A stretch of DNA of 64,000 bases from Nicotiana tabacum (taxonomy: Eukaryota; Streptophyta; Magnoliopsida; Solanales; Solanaceae): NCBI RefSeq assembly GCF_000715075.1, contig NC_134095.1:8604722-8668721 (forward strand), given 5' to 3'. This document shows positions 44,123 to 56,344 of this stretch, in pieces. Each line of letters begins with the position of its first letter. Within the stretch, counting starts at the first letter, position 1. A program made the position numbers and the translations under genes. The notes under the pieces are model-generated. The model was given only the letters and a program-made list of their open reading frames with translations, ran no database searches and was not told where the DNA came from.

Positions 44123-46965
44123 TGTAACAACCCGGCCGGTCGTTTCATGAGTTACAACCCCGTTTTCCCCATTTCTTCCTCTTTATGTGTTGTTCAGTTA
44201 TATTTCATCGTATCTTATTGATTGGTTCGGGTTCGGAATGATCTTTGAGTGGAATGAGACACTTAGTCTCTAATTTAAGAGCTTAAGTTGGAAAAGTCAA
44301 CCAGATATTGACTTATGCGTAAAATGTCTCGGATGTGAATTCTGATGATTCGAGTAGCTCCGTTAGGTGATATTGAGCTTAGGAGCATGTTCGGAATATA
44401 GTTTAGAGGTCCGGGGTATATTTAGGCTTGAATTGACGAAATTGAAAATTTAGAGTTTCCTGTCGGAAGAGGAAATCTTGACGTCGGGGTCAGAATGGAA
44501 TTTCCAGAAATTTGAGTAAGTCCGTAGTGTTTTGTGACGTGTGTACAAAATTTAAGGTCGTTCGGAGGTGATTTTGTATGTTTCGGTGTTGTTTGCGGAA
44601 TTTGGAAGTTTCTAAGTTCATAGGCTTGAATCCGAGGGTGATTTGGTGTTGTTTTGAGTGATTCGAAGGATCGACTAAGTTTGAATGATGTTATGTGACT
44701 GATTTGTATGTTTGGTTGAGGTCTCGAGGGCCTCGGATTCATTTTGGGAGGTTGACGGAACAAGGATGGGATTTGAGGAAGTGCTGAAGATTTACTTCAG
44801 CTGTCATAACCGCAGGTGCAAGGTCCGCAGAAGCGCAAGAGCAATCGCAGAAGCAGTTAAGGCCAAAGAAGCCAAGATGCGCAGATGCAGAAGAGGAGTG
44901 CACCTGCTGCGTGACCGCAGGTGCGAGTATTAGGCAGCAGATGCGGCTAAGGCCGGATAAGTGAAAATCACAGATGCGGTTGGTTTGAACGCAGAAGCGG
45001 TCCTGCAGGTGTGAGTATTGGGCCGCATGTGCGATTCTCCGGGGCAGAAACTATAAAAGCCACTATTCGCTAATTTCTATCATTTCTTCACCATTTTTGG
45101 GTGAGTTTGGAGTTTAGGGCTATGATTTCAAGAGGGAATCAAGGGTTTTTAGTGGGGTAAGCTACTTAAGTTTTAATACTTGTGTTTATGACAATTTTTC
45201 CATTGTTTAATCATGATATTAGTGGAAATTAGGGAAGAAATTTGGAGGATTATGGCTTGAAATTGAAGAGTTTAAATTGGAGATTTGAGGGGCCATTTGA
45301 GACCTGATTTTGATGATTTTGGTATGTATAGACTCAGAGGTAAAAGGCGTTTCTAGTTTTGCGGTTTTTGTTGGATTCCGAGACGTAGGTCCGGAGGCCG
45401 GGTTAGAGTCCAATTTGATTATTTTCGTGTGGAATTTATTCCTTTAGCGTATATTGATGATAATATACTGATTTTCGTTAGATTCAGAGCATTTGGAGGC
45501 CAATTCCAGAGGCAATGGCGTAGCAGAGTAGGATTTAGGCTTGGTTTGAGGTAAGTAATGCTTCCAAACTTGGTTTTGAGGGTTCGAAACCCCGAACTAT
45601 GTATTCTATGATTAATATTGAGGTGACGCAAATATTAAGTGACGGGCGAGTGTGTGTGCACCGTAAGAATTGTGGCCTGGTTCATTCTATGGCACCGTTA
45701 AGTGACTCTTTCTTGCTGATATCTGTGTTGTGATTATGTGATTAAGTAAAAGAACTGTAAATCATGCTAATTATCATGTTAGGGCTTCATGCCGATACTG
45801 TTGAGACCCGAGTGGTCGTTTTTTGCTGTCATATCATTAGTTTCATTGATACTCTATACTCAGTCTTGTTCATGCATATCATATCATGTCTTAGTCTCAG
45901 TTATTGTTGTTTGGTACATCATATCATTGTTTCAGACTAATTTCTTGGTATTGTGAACCCGTGTGTGTGAGACAGGAGAGTGATGACTGAGTGAGGCTGA
46001 GAGCCTGATTATGAGTGGCAGTATGGGATCGGGCTGCACGCCGCAGCGGAATATTGATTATGCCTTCGTTGGCTTGTTATAGCGCTTGGGCTGAAAGGAG
46101 CTCCTCCGGAGTCTATACACCCCCAGTGAGCGCAGATGATAGTATTGAGGGATGGACTTCCCTGGACATGGATTTGTCCGAAGTATTGATACCTAGAGAT
46201 GAATTTCTCCTCAGGGTTGGATTACCCTTATTCCTCGGTACCGGTTGACTTGAAGTCAGTGTTATATATATATTGGGATGGATTTTCCTGGGCCAGATAG
46301 CCATATGCAGTACCGAGTGGTTGAGCACTTGAGAGTGGGAGCACATGGTGCATTTTCATACATTTCAGGCATTTATACATAGAGGTTTACTGAGTTTTAT
46401 ACTTTACCTTATTCGGATTAGTGTTTTGCTTTACTGTTGAGTTGAATAATTAAACTGCCAGCATGCCTACTTTATTGTTCCATTTAAATGTGTTATAACT
46501 ACCGAGGTTTAGTTCGTCACTACCTTTAGTCCATAGTTTGGACTTGTTACTTACTGAGTTGGTGTACTCATGTTACCCCCTGCACCTTGTGTGCAGATTC
46601 AGGCACTTTTGGATCCAGTGGCAGTTGTTGATCGAGACTTCTGGCCTAGGAGATTATTGAGGTATCTGCACGGTGTTCGCAGGCCTTAGCTCTCCTCCTT
46701 ACTTTCCAGTTGTATTTCAGTTGCTCCATTAGATATTATAATAGACTATGTATTTTCCTTAGACACTCATGCACTCAGTGACACCCCGGTTTTGGGCTGG
46801 ATTGTATCTATTCTTAGAATTTCTTATGGTTCAAATAGTTCTTTAACTATTAAAAGCTTCTGTAAATGTTTTCAAACTTACTATTATCATGTTGATTGTT
46901 TTGTTAAGGCTGACCTAGTTTTACGATAGGCGCCATCACGACGGGTCAGGTTTTGGGTTGTGACA
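44123..46965 (+). mobile_element. Gypsy-type solo LTR, 2,843 bp
   Basis: Starts TGTAACAACCCGGCCGGTCG and ends GGTTTTGGGTTGTGACA, flanked by a perfect AGCGC duplication (44118-44122 and 46966-46970). No internal coding region, so it is the product of LTR-LTR recombination. TATAAAA lies at 45052-45058, preceded by about 240 bp of short CGCAGGTGCG-like imperfect repeats (44810-45045). The same family recurs on the other strand at 51605-54286 and as a fragment at 48890. Confidence 0.88.
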
Positions 46966-47932
46966 AGCGCCCTTTCTTAAGGCGCTATAGTATAGCGTCT
47001 TAATAAAGGGCGCTACACTTATATAAAGGTCGTCCCTTTCCCCTTCCCCACAGAACAGAAAACGCCCCTCCCCATTAAAAAATAAAACAACGTCCCCCCA
47101 TTGTTGACGAAAAATGCTTGAGAGGAGCTCACCGATCCCACAAAAAGTGTAGATTCTCGGTCCCACATCCTAAATAAGGCGTTATCTCGGAGTGTGTTAC
47201 TTGTTTCGGCTCCAAATCACCAAATCTTCAACTTTCCAAAGACTTTTAATCGAGGTATTCCGACTTAGCTTTTGTTAAAACTCGTATAAAATGCAGACTA
47301 GTTGTTAAAAAAAATTAATTAGTTACTTTTTATTGTGGTATATGTATTTTCGTGATTATTTTGTGATTAAATTTATTTGTTGTTTTTATCCGATTTAGAT
47401 TATTTATTTTCTTAAAGACTAGTAAAATATATAAACTGTTACTTTAGTCCCCCGTAGTGGTATCTTGTGGCCTAATGTAATGCTCGTATTTGTAATGTAG
47501 TGCCCTTTAGTGTAGTAGAATGTAGTGCCCTTTAGCGTAGTATTCTTATAGTTATTGAAATTAATCATTTAAGTATCTCTTATACCCAAAAATACGACAA
47601 AAAAGCTGATAGTTCAAACACAAACTCTCTCCAATTCTAGTCAACAAATATAAGAAAATAACATGAGAAACAATAATATTTGTCAAACTAAGTATTTTTA
47701 TATGAATATATAATAATTAAATCATGTATAGTTATAAAAATTAATTATTTCATTTTATTATAGTAAAAAATAAGTGAATAACAAACAAAAATATAAAATA
47801 ATAAAACTAACATATAAAATAATCAACTAACATATAAAATAACAGACCTGTTGAGTGATAATAAAACTAACATATTTAATAAAAAACTAACTAATATATT
47901 TTTCATATACTAAAATATCTTATCATTTTGTA
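46966..47932 (+). other. Promoter-like segment, right part, and non-coding sequence
   Basis: After the solo LTR come palindromes GGCGCTATAGTATAGCG and GGGCGCTACAC, then TATATAAAGG (about 47014-47023) and a pyrimidine-rich stretch, a promoter-like arrangement pointing right. The following 900 bp is AT-rich with no coding segment and may be 5' UTR and intron of the exon at 47933. Confidence 0.35.
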
Positions 47933-48051
47933 GGTTACTACTGGACCGACGACTCCTTCTATCGAGCCTGCCAGCCCTACTGACGATCATGTTGCAGCGC
48001 ATCCTCTGATAAAGAGGAGACGTGATGAGGATGATCAGTGTAGCTGGGCGT
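47933..48051 (+). pseudogene. Last exon of an unrecognised gene
   Basis: After a good acceptor (TTTTGTAG) the frame reads VTTGPTTPSIEPASPTDDHV and LIKRRRDEDDQC, ending SWA and TGA at 48049-48051. It is a low-complexity tail; such tails occur at the end of plant-mobile-domain proteins, but 39 residues do not prove this. It faces a GRF zinc-finger remnant. Confidence 0.35.
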
Positions 48052-48345
48052 GATGGGATGCGCCTTAGGCCAATGGCTGCTTTAAAGCATACAGGATGTG
48101 GGACACATTGACTTTTATTTTATTTTATGTACATATGACATTTAATAAATAATAAGAACAATTTTTATTGTTTACATTATATGCGTATTATGTTTTTATT
48201 TCTCGGGTTCTACGTTATTTTAATACTACAACACAAACACAAACATAGCAACTTAACATAATTTAAATTCAGTACAACTAATAAAAATACATGACACGGA
48301 AAACATAAAGATAAAATACTGCAGTCAACACATACATGTGTTTGT

Positions 48346-48780
48346 TTATTCACTATCGCCCATTATTCTATGCTTCAACTACTTAAATTTCTCTTCCAAC
48401 CTATTTTTTTCTTCTTTCGCCTCTTTTAGTTTCTCCTGCAATGCCGCGATTTCTCGTTGCATTTTAAAGATCTGGAGTTCGTATTCACCGATCATATTCC
48501 AAACATATTGCAAACATGATTTGTAGTATTCCTAGTTAATGGGTTCATCATACCATTCTTCAAATCTACATTGATTTCCGTCCTACCAATAGGGATTATA
48601 ACTCAACACTATTAGTTAATATTTTACATAAAAATGCTAACAAACATTATTTTCAAAATAATAACTTACAAGTTATTGACATATCCAACGTCTGCGCCCA
48701 ACAATACTATTTGACCAACATGTCTTCAAAACTGCACGTTTTCCACAATAACACCTTATTACGTCATTGCGTTCAGACAT
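48346..48780 (-). pseudogene. GRF-type zinc-finger protein, two exons, broken
   Basis: Exon 1 (48780-48670) starts MSERNDVIRCYCGKRAV and reads GRRRWICQ; an intron with donor GTAAGT (48669) and acceptor TTGGTAG runs to 48583; exon 2 (48582-48346) reads DGNQCRFEEWYDEP and a coiled coil (LQEKLKEAKEEKNRLEE). The C-x-C-G ... GRRRW ... C pattern is the GRF zinc finger found in small plant proteins and some transposon products. In-frame stops are in exon 1 (last codon but one) and twice in exon 2, so it is a remnant. Confidence 0.75.
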
Positions 48781-48889
48781 TTGTTAATGCAAGAAAAATA
48801 AATATTTTATGGAAAGTGCAGATAATAACACCTTTTTCTATTTGTTTTGGTTAAGCGCATATAATAACTAAAATGCGCTAGTTATTTAT

Positions 48890-49850
48890 TGTCACGACCC
48901 GGATTTTCCACCCTCGGGAGTCGTGATGGAGCCTACTAATGTGAGCTAGGCCAGCCAATTAGTGAATAGATTACCTTCACCCATTCTTATACCTTTTTAG
49001 CATTTATCAAGCAATATTGTGAAAAACAGTGGAAATTTCAATAAGTGGAAGAAATGTAGTAAAATAGCTGAAATATGAATCTAATACAACTGTTTAAGCC
49101 TTAATCACCCAGAACTGATGTCACAGTACCCCAGATGATCTAAGAGTACTACATACAAAGTCTAAAAGTAAAAGATACATTGTTTCTGAATCAAAGAAAT
49201 AAAACAGGAAATAAAGGATAGAGGAGACGCCAGGGGCTGCAGACGTCTGCAGGTCTACCTTGTATCTCCGTGTGGACTGAAGGTAGCCACCCAAATGCTA
49301 TGGTCCAAGAGCTGCTCCAGGATCTACACATAGTGCAGAGTGTAGTATCAGCACAACCGACCCCATGTGTTGGTAAGTACCTAGCCTAACCTCGACGAAG
49401 TAGTGATGAGGCTAGGACCAGACTACCAAATAAACATGTGCAGTTATATAATATACAACAGAAAATAAAACAGGAATGAACAAGTAAAGATGGGAGGGGG
49501 TACGTGATGTGGGGGTATATCAATATCAACAGTAAATCAAGAGTAACGGCATAAGTACAGCTTAGAATTCATAGCAAAATGATGAGAAACTTGTATCCAA
49601 TCTATAAACACTTTATATCAACAATTGTTGCGGCGCTTAACCCGATCCCAATATATAACAACACTGTTGCGGCGTGTAACCCAATCCATATATAATACTG
49701 TTGCAGCGTGCAACTCGATCCATATATATAATCAACAACAATCATAACAAGAGTCTTAGCAAGGGATCAATAAAGAACTACACTATCCCGGCAAGGGAAT
49801 CGACAGTATAAGTAGATATATCTCGGCAAGGGAGAAACAACTATAAACTC
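48890..49850 (-). mobile_element. Gypsy LTR fragment
   Basis: Starts TGTCACGACCCGGATTTTCC, the terminal part (on the minus strand, 3' end) of an LTR related to 44123-46965. It includes three 30-45-bp repeats with GTTGCGGCGTGTAACCC-like cores (49625-49735). The other end is lost near 49850 at the junction with the next unit. The first base follows a TTATTTAT flank in the GRF gene promoter side. Confidence 0.65.
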
Positions 49851-49865
49851 GCCGTCTTTTTTATG

Positions 49866-51067
49866 GCCCCTCTTCTTCCCCAGTAGGCGGAGATTCACCC
49901 GTCATGAGAGCGACACGGGTCAAAACTTCGGCTTGAGAAGCGACCCTCGCAAAAGTAACCATTGCCACAGACTCAACTGAAGCAGCCCTCGATGAAGGCC
50001 AGGCGGTAGGTACCGCGATAGGGCGAGTAGATGAGGCTGGCTATCGAAAAGCTAATGGGGGAGCCCTCACTCTCCGTATCCTCCCTGACACCAACGAGCA
50101 GCACGTGAGGAATTAAATACAAAGAGGGAAAAGAGAAAAATGACGAACAGAAATGACATCTTACCAGAAAGAGGCATGCACCCATACTCGTCATAAAAGG
50201 CCGCCCGCGTGCGGACCCCCGCCGTATGAGGGAGAATAGCGCTCACCCACGCATGGATATTTTCGACAAGTGGAGGCGGTAATTTCTCAGCTACAAAGAC
50301 ATAAGGGGGTTTAGTGCTGTAATAAAAAATGGTCGGATATATCTCCAACTAGAAGCATGAGACTTACGTGCAAAGTTCCATTTCTCAAGGAACCCCATCG
50401 AATCTGCCACAATGTGCTCAATCTGCACATAGAAATAATTATCATAAAAACGACAATTAGTCCTTTCGTCCATTTTCACCACTAGACTCTTTGACCCCCG
50501 AGGACGCATGTGAAGCATCGAGCCGCAGATGAGTTGAGGGGCGAAGATACTGAGTAGATGATACAAAGTGATCCCACGATCGACGAGTTCCACAAACTTG
50601 AGCAACATAAGGAACATCTTGTACAGGTACGGTGAAAGTTGGGCGGGGCATACCTTATAAAAAAGACAAAAGTCTACCACCAGGAGAGGGAGAGGAAGTG
50701 TGTATCCAATAAGGAAGGGGTAGGCGTAAAATATACAGTACCCAGGACGATCAAAATGAACTATATCGTTTCCTACCGCCAGTCGCATGTCGACGTAGCC
50801 GGGGATCCCCCATCTAGTTTTCAATTCCGCAATGTCTTCTTCTCTTATAACAGAAGGGATAGGCTCCGACTTCACCCCGGCGCGACTGCTGAAGTCAGTC
50901 AATTCTCTCCCAGGGTGAGGCAAAATCTCAACTATCGACATGACCTCCTCGTCTTCCACCACATCTACCCCTCCAGTGGCCTGAACAACATTTTTCGGTG
51001 CTGAAATTGCAACAGGGAGATCGGTGCGAGAGGAATCACCAGTCATTTCGTCCAGAAGATGTGGCAA
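49866..51067 (-). pseudogene. Spliced ORF resembling the putative gypsy-type transposon domain (PF04195-like)
   Basis: Minus strand, starting near 51067 (MPHLLDEMTGDSS). The core reads WGIPGYVDMRLAVGNDIVHF, PFLIGYTLPLPLLVVDFCLF and LYKMFLMLLKFVELVDRGIT, like the plant protein family annotated as putative gypsy-type transposon. A shift near 50300 leads to ENIHAWVSAILPHTAGVR and YDEYGCMPLSG, followed by a donor GTAAGATG (50164) and an acceptor GTTGGTGTCAG near 50090, then DTESEGSPISFS. Role unknown; no pol accompanies it. Confidence 0.6.
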
Positions 51068-51179
51068 AAAGACAGCGGAAAGAAAGGATGAAAATTTTCA
51101 GTTAGGTAAGGGCAAACGAAAACTTGGAATGTCAGGAAAAAAGTATATCTGCAGAATTCTTTCAAGTAAAAGGCAAATA

Positions 51180-51604
51180 TGTGTATCAATCGAATGATAA
51201 GTTCCTTCTATTTATAAGAGACATAAATCCCCCGAGCACGAAACCCCAGAGTCGCTAATCGAACCTGATAGGGCACAAAATGTTTCAGTTCCCCAGGAAC
51301 GTGTGTCATAATAGCGGTAACCACGAAATAACTCTTCGATGCCAAACGATGTTTCGGTTCCGAAATAGCCGCAACGGTTCACGGGTATCGAAAGAATGCT
51401 GCCACCTCACCTAAATCCCAAGTAGCGTAACTAAGGAATGAGAAGTCAGATTTCGCTCGAATTCATAGCAATCATGATTTGTCTGCCAGGCCCGATAGGG
51501 GATGACCCCGACAGACAAAGGGACTAACTTTATTGGTCAAAATATTACCGTCATGACCAAGCTGACCAACGTCTCGCATAAGTGACCGGGCAGTAAAGGA
51601 TAAT
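51180..51604. other. LTR-like sequence, left part (split by a solo LTR)
   Basis: Non-coding. After removal of 51605-54286 it joins 54287-54550, which carries ACTATATATAGTGGG (about 54416-54430) and a pyrimidine-rich stretch, as in plant LTR promoters. Ends not determined. Confidence 0.4.
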
Positions 51605-54286
51605 TGTCACGACCCTAAATCCGAACCCGGTTGTGATGGCGCCTCTCATCATAACAAGGCCAGCCGACACACTCCCAATTCATTTTTAAGCAATTAAATA
51701 ATATAACTAAATCTTAATCATAAAAATAAATCCCAAAATAAGGTAAATGATACATTTGCGGAATAGACATAGCCCGACATCCGGGTGTCACCAATCTTGA
51801 GCATCTATAATAATACTACAAGTCTGAAAGAGTCTACTCAACTATTACATAACTAAAACAGAAGAAAATAAGATAGAGGGAGACGCACTAGGCTGCGAAC
51901 GCCGAGCAACTACCTAGTGTAACTCCGAATCTGCTGGAAGCACTCAACCCTCGCAAAGTGAGTACTCTAACTCAGTGATTAATAATAATAAATGCACACT
52001 GAGTAATAATAAATCACGTAAAGGCACATCAACAGACTTTAAAGAAGCAGTAAAAGCCAGTAAAAATAATGAAACAATGAAAATATGTAAAGTCACCTAA
52101 GTTCAGTTTAAGCTTCTTAAAACTTGCCCTTTTCAAACCGTTAAGCAAGTAAAAGACAGGCTACTAGAAAGGTAAACACATAAAGAACCGCCCCTCAGGC
52201 ACAATACCAATAGAATAAGCCCATCGGGCAACATATGGAACAATACCAGCCCCTCGGGCTCTATCTCATATCACAATGGGTACCCGTGCTCACTAGGGGT
52301 GTGCAGACTCCTGGAGGGGCCCCTTACGACCCAAGCACAATATCAAGCCATCTCGTGGCATAATCACATAGGCTCTCGGCCTCATATCAACAAGCCACCT
52401 CATGGCGTACAAATCTCAAGATCGGCTTCATAATCATAATCAGTGTTTCCTCACAACATAGGCCCTCGGCCTTACTCGGTCAGAATCTCACAAGCCACTT
52501 GGGCAACAGTAAAACATGATGCTCAACCCAAAATATCTTTTTAAGTGTTAAAGTAGAGTAAACATGGCTGAGTTATGAAAACAGAAGAATATAACATGAC
52601 TGAGTATAAGTATAAAGCCAATATAGTAAGGAAATATCAGTAAAAATCTCCTAAGGATCCAAATAGTTGGCACGAGGCCCAAATATGGCATTCAGCCCAA
52701 AACATGATGATAGCAAATAGTTTTCAACCACATACGCGATAAAACAGTCATTCGGGATGGACTAAGTCACAATCCACATTGGTGCCCAACCCCACGCTCG
52801 TCTTCTAGCGTGTGCGTCACCTCAATATAGCATCGCGATGTGCAATCCGAGGTTTCATACCCTCAGGACAACATTTAAAATCATTACTCATCTCAATTCG
52901 GTCCAAACTCTATCCCGTGATGCCTTTGCCCCTCGAATCGGCCTCCACTCGCGTCAAATCTATCCAAAATCAGAATTACAATGTCAAAATACGCTAAGGG
53001 AATGAAGCCCATGCGAAAATAATCAATTTACAACACAAATCCCAAAATTATCAAAACCCGACCCCCGGGCCTACATCTCGAAATTTACATCAATAGATTA
53101 CTTATCTCCCCACAAGTTCATATATATTAAAAGTCCCAAAATCCGACCATAATTGTCCCCTCAAATCCTCAAGTCTAGGTCTCCAATACCAAGCCCTAGT
53201 TTCCCTAATTTTAACCCTTAATCTCCACCAATACCATGATTAACCAATGGAAAAATGATCATAAACTCAAGTGATGAAGTTTAGGGAACTTACCCAACTG
53301 ATTCTCTTCGATTTACCTGTGAATTCACTACCCTAGCTCGCTTCCCGACTTCAAAAATTCGCCGGCCCAGGGATTCCGCACCTGTGGCCCTTTAACCGCT
53401 TCTGCGGTTCCGCTTTTGCGGTCAATGAACTTCTTCTGTGATCCTCACTTATTCCTCAACTTTTGCATCTGCGATGCATATTCCGCACCTGAGCCATCAC
53501 AGGTGCGGTCCCACAACTTCTTCTGCGGTTTCTGCCTTCCTAGGCTCTTCCGCTTCTGCGACTCCACCTTTGCTCCTGCGAGACAGCACCTGCGGTCCCC
53601 TAGCTGCAGGTGCGGTTATGACAGCAATGGGAAACTTCAGCTGCCACAACCCAACTCCAATCTTCCGCCAACCATCCGAAATCACCCAAAAGCACAAACA
53701 CATCATATACCACTACTCAAACCTATACCAATCTTCAAAACACCTCAAACAACATCGAATCAACCAAAACACATCGGATTCAAGCCCAAGTTTCCAAAAA
53801 TCTTCCGAATTATGCTTTTGATCAAAAGGTATACCAAACCACGCCCGAATGACCTGAAATTTTGCACACACATCCCAAATGACACAACGAAGCTACTGCA
53901 ACTTCTGGAATTCCATTCCGACCCTTATACCAAAATCTCACCTATCGACCGAAAACGCCAAAATACCAATTTTGCCAATTCAAGCCTAAATCCACTTCGG
54001 AACTCCAAAACACATTCCGATCACGTTCCTAAGTCTCAAATAACCTCCCAAAACTATCCGAACCATCGGAACTCACATCCGATCCCTCTAACACATAAGT
54101 TAACATCCGGTTGACTTTTCCAGCTTAAGCTTCCTCAAAAGAGACTAAGTGTCTCAAACATTCTCAAAACCTTTCCAAACCCGAGCCAACCAGCCCGATC
54201 ATATCTAGAACCGATAAACAAAGCAATAAGAAGTAGAAATGGGGGAAACATAGCGGTAACTCATGAGACGACTGGCCGGTTCGTCA
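51605..54286 (-). mobile_element. Gypsy-type solo LTR, about 2,680 bp
   Basis: On the minus strand it begins TGACGAACCGGCCAGTCGTC and ends GGGTCGTGACA, the same family as 44123-46965. ATAAT flanks it at 51600-51604 and 54286-54290 (one base overlaps the LTR edge). Short CG-rich repeats (TTCTGCGGTTCCGC, GCACCTGCGG) occur at 53370-53620. Open frames inside are by-chance. Confidence 0.82.
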
Positions 54287-54544
54287 TAATAACATAGCCC
54301 ACTCTGCATCCCATTATCGACACCCGTCGATCCATAAGGAGCAATGTCCAAATAATGACCAAGGCACACTTAATGCGGGAGAGCGTCGGACCATGTAAAT
54401 GGCAAGGATACCTTGACTATATATAGTGGGAAAAACTCTCGAGAAAAGGCGGTTTCTTCCCCCTTCTCTCTCCCAAGCTCTCTTCTTGTAATCTTCATAG
54501 GAAAGAAGTAATCTACAGAAGAACATGTAAAGCTACCTCCACCA
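54287..54544 (+). promoter_or_regulatory. LTR-like sequence, right part with TATA box
   Basis: CTATATATAGTGGG (from 54418), then CTTCTCTCTCCCAAGCTCTC and an AGAAGAACATG stretch: typical U3/R transition of a plant LTR in plus orientation. It pairs with 51180-51604. The TATA string is itself palindromic, so the direction is inferred from the pyrimidine-rich stretch. Confidence 0.4.
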
Positions 54545-56340
54545 TCAATCGATGGGAGTCACAATGTTGAATTTCAATATGATCGACTATATCTCTTTCA
54601 TCCTATGTACTATCTATAATATTAGCTCTTTGATCTGGAATTTATTACGTCTGACTAAGATTTACCCTTTCATTTTCTTTTATTGATTTGTTCAAAAAAG
54701 TTCCGATATCTTTTGAGTCAAACATATACGTCACACTGTTGACCTCTTTTCCTCCACTTATCACATTAACCGTCCTTTTTGGGGATGGAGGTTTTGGAGT
54801 CTCTTGTCTATTCTTCATATATGATTGCTTACCTTTTTTTACTGAATAAATCAGTTAAATAACCTTGTTTTAACAAATGCTCTACTTCACCTTGCAACAA
54901 TCTGCAATCTGCTATTTTTTGGCCGTGGTCATTATGAAAATCGCACCAGAAATCTGAATTTCTTTTGCTAGGGTCTGATCTCATTTCTTTTGGCCAACAC
55001 ACCTTATTTCCCCTACTTCTTAAAACAGCTACCACTCATAAGTGCTAATATTGAAACTGTAATCACCAATCTTTGCATTTGTATCAGCAATACTATCTCG
55101 CACATCTCGTTCTTTTCCTAACTTGGATGATGAACCCGTATCTCTATCCATTGATCTAGAACCATACCTTAGGTATTCTTGTTTAGAGCATGAATCCCGT
55201 CTTGCTGGTCCCATGTAAGGTTCGTACCTATTCTTACCAGACCTTTTTTCGGATTCTGGTTGTCTAGAACTTGTTCTTTCATCACCCCTTGCCCGAGTGA
55301 TCGTGTCTTCTTCTATCCGCAACTTCGTGTTGTACCTATTTTACACATCATTCCATGTTATAGCAGGGAATTCTCATAAGATTTCCTTGAGTCTCTTCAT
55401 GGCTTATGAGCTTTTTCATTTAAGTTACTTGCAAACTCCATGGCAGCCCAATTATCAGGTATTCTCGGTAACATCATCCTTTCACGTTGAAATCTATCCA
55501 CAAATTGCCTGAGTAGATCCGTATCTCCTTGTTTTATTTTGAAGATGCCTTCCATCCTCTTCTCTACTTTTTGAGCTCCTGAATGTGCTTTTATAAATGA
55601 ATCTGCAAGATCAGCAAAAGAATCAATAGAGTTTTCTGGTAATATAGAATACCATGTTAGTGCTCCTTTCGTGAGTGTTTCACCAAATTTTTTGACCAGC
55701 ACTGACTCAATTTCTTGCTTGGTTAAATCATTGCCTTTCACGCCAGTTGTAAACGTGGTTACATGATCTCATGGGTCGGTTGTTCCATCATACTTTGGAA
55801 TATCAAACATTTTAAACTTCTTTGGAATCGGCAACGGTGTTGCACATGGCTTCCAGGGTTGTTGTGAATATTTATCAATATCCATTCCTTTAATTACGGG
55901 TGGCATACCAGGTATTTGTTCTATGCGATCATTTTGCTCCTTCGGCTACTTCATCAAAGTTAGTACCAAACTTTATAAATCAGAATTATTTGGTGTACCT
56001 GACCTTCCATCAAGAGATTCACTAGGAGTTCCTCCGCTTCCTGAATTAGCAATTCCCGAGCGTGGGTTTTTTATAGTAGCAGTATTGTTTGGAGGAGGAG
56101 TTGGTGGCGCAGTTAGCAATCCACTAACAAAAGCTTGAAGGGCATTGTTGCGTGTTCTGCAATTAGTTATTTTAATGCGTCCTCGACAGTTTGCTCGTCC
56201 CCTTGTTGATCATTTGTATGTGATATTGATCTTTGAGGTGTCCCCACTTGGGACTGTCGAGGAGAATCTTGTGCTGAAGGGATTGGTGGAGTCCTTCCCC
56301 CCTATTGGTGCAGTTGGTTATTATCGTTGGCAATTGACAT
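54545..56340 (-). pseudogene. Ty3/gypsy gag with start of protease, heavily broken
   Basis: Minus strand. The start MSIANDNNQLHQ (56340) leads to an N-terminal region with several stops. The gag core (55741-55397) reads EIESVLVKKFGETLTKGALTWYS, FADLADSFIKAHSGAQKVEK and LLRQFVDRFQRERMMLP. After a frameshift come RARGDERTSSRQPESEKRSG (55322-55029) and SDPSKRNSDFWCDFHNDHGQ ... IADCRLLQGEVEHLLKQGY (55035-54829). The last part (TVNVISGGKEVNSVTY, near 54780) is the usual linker before protease. Downstream pol is missing at the junction near 54545. Confidence 0.82.
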
Positions 56341-56344
56341 GATT

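Noticed and set aside
53416..54114. 232-residue open frame in the plus strand of the solo LTR
   Set aside because: Low-complexity Pro/Asn/Thr-rich reading inside an LTR (sense on the other strand), not present as an open frame in the related LTR at 44123-46965.
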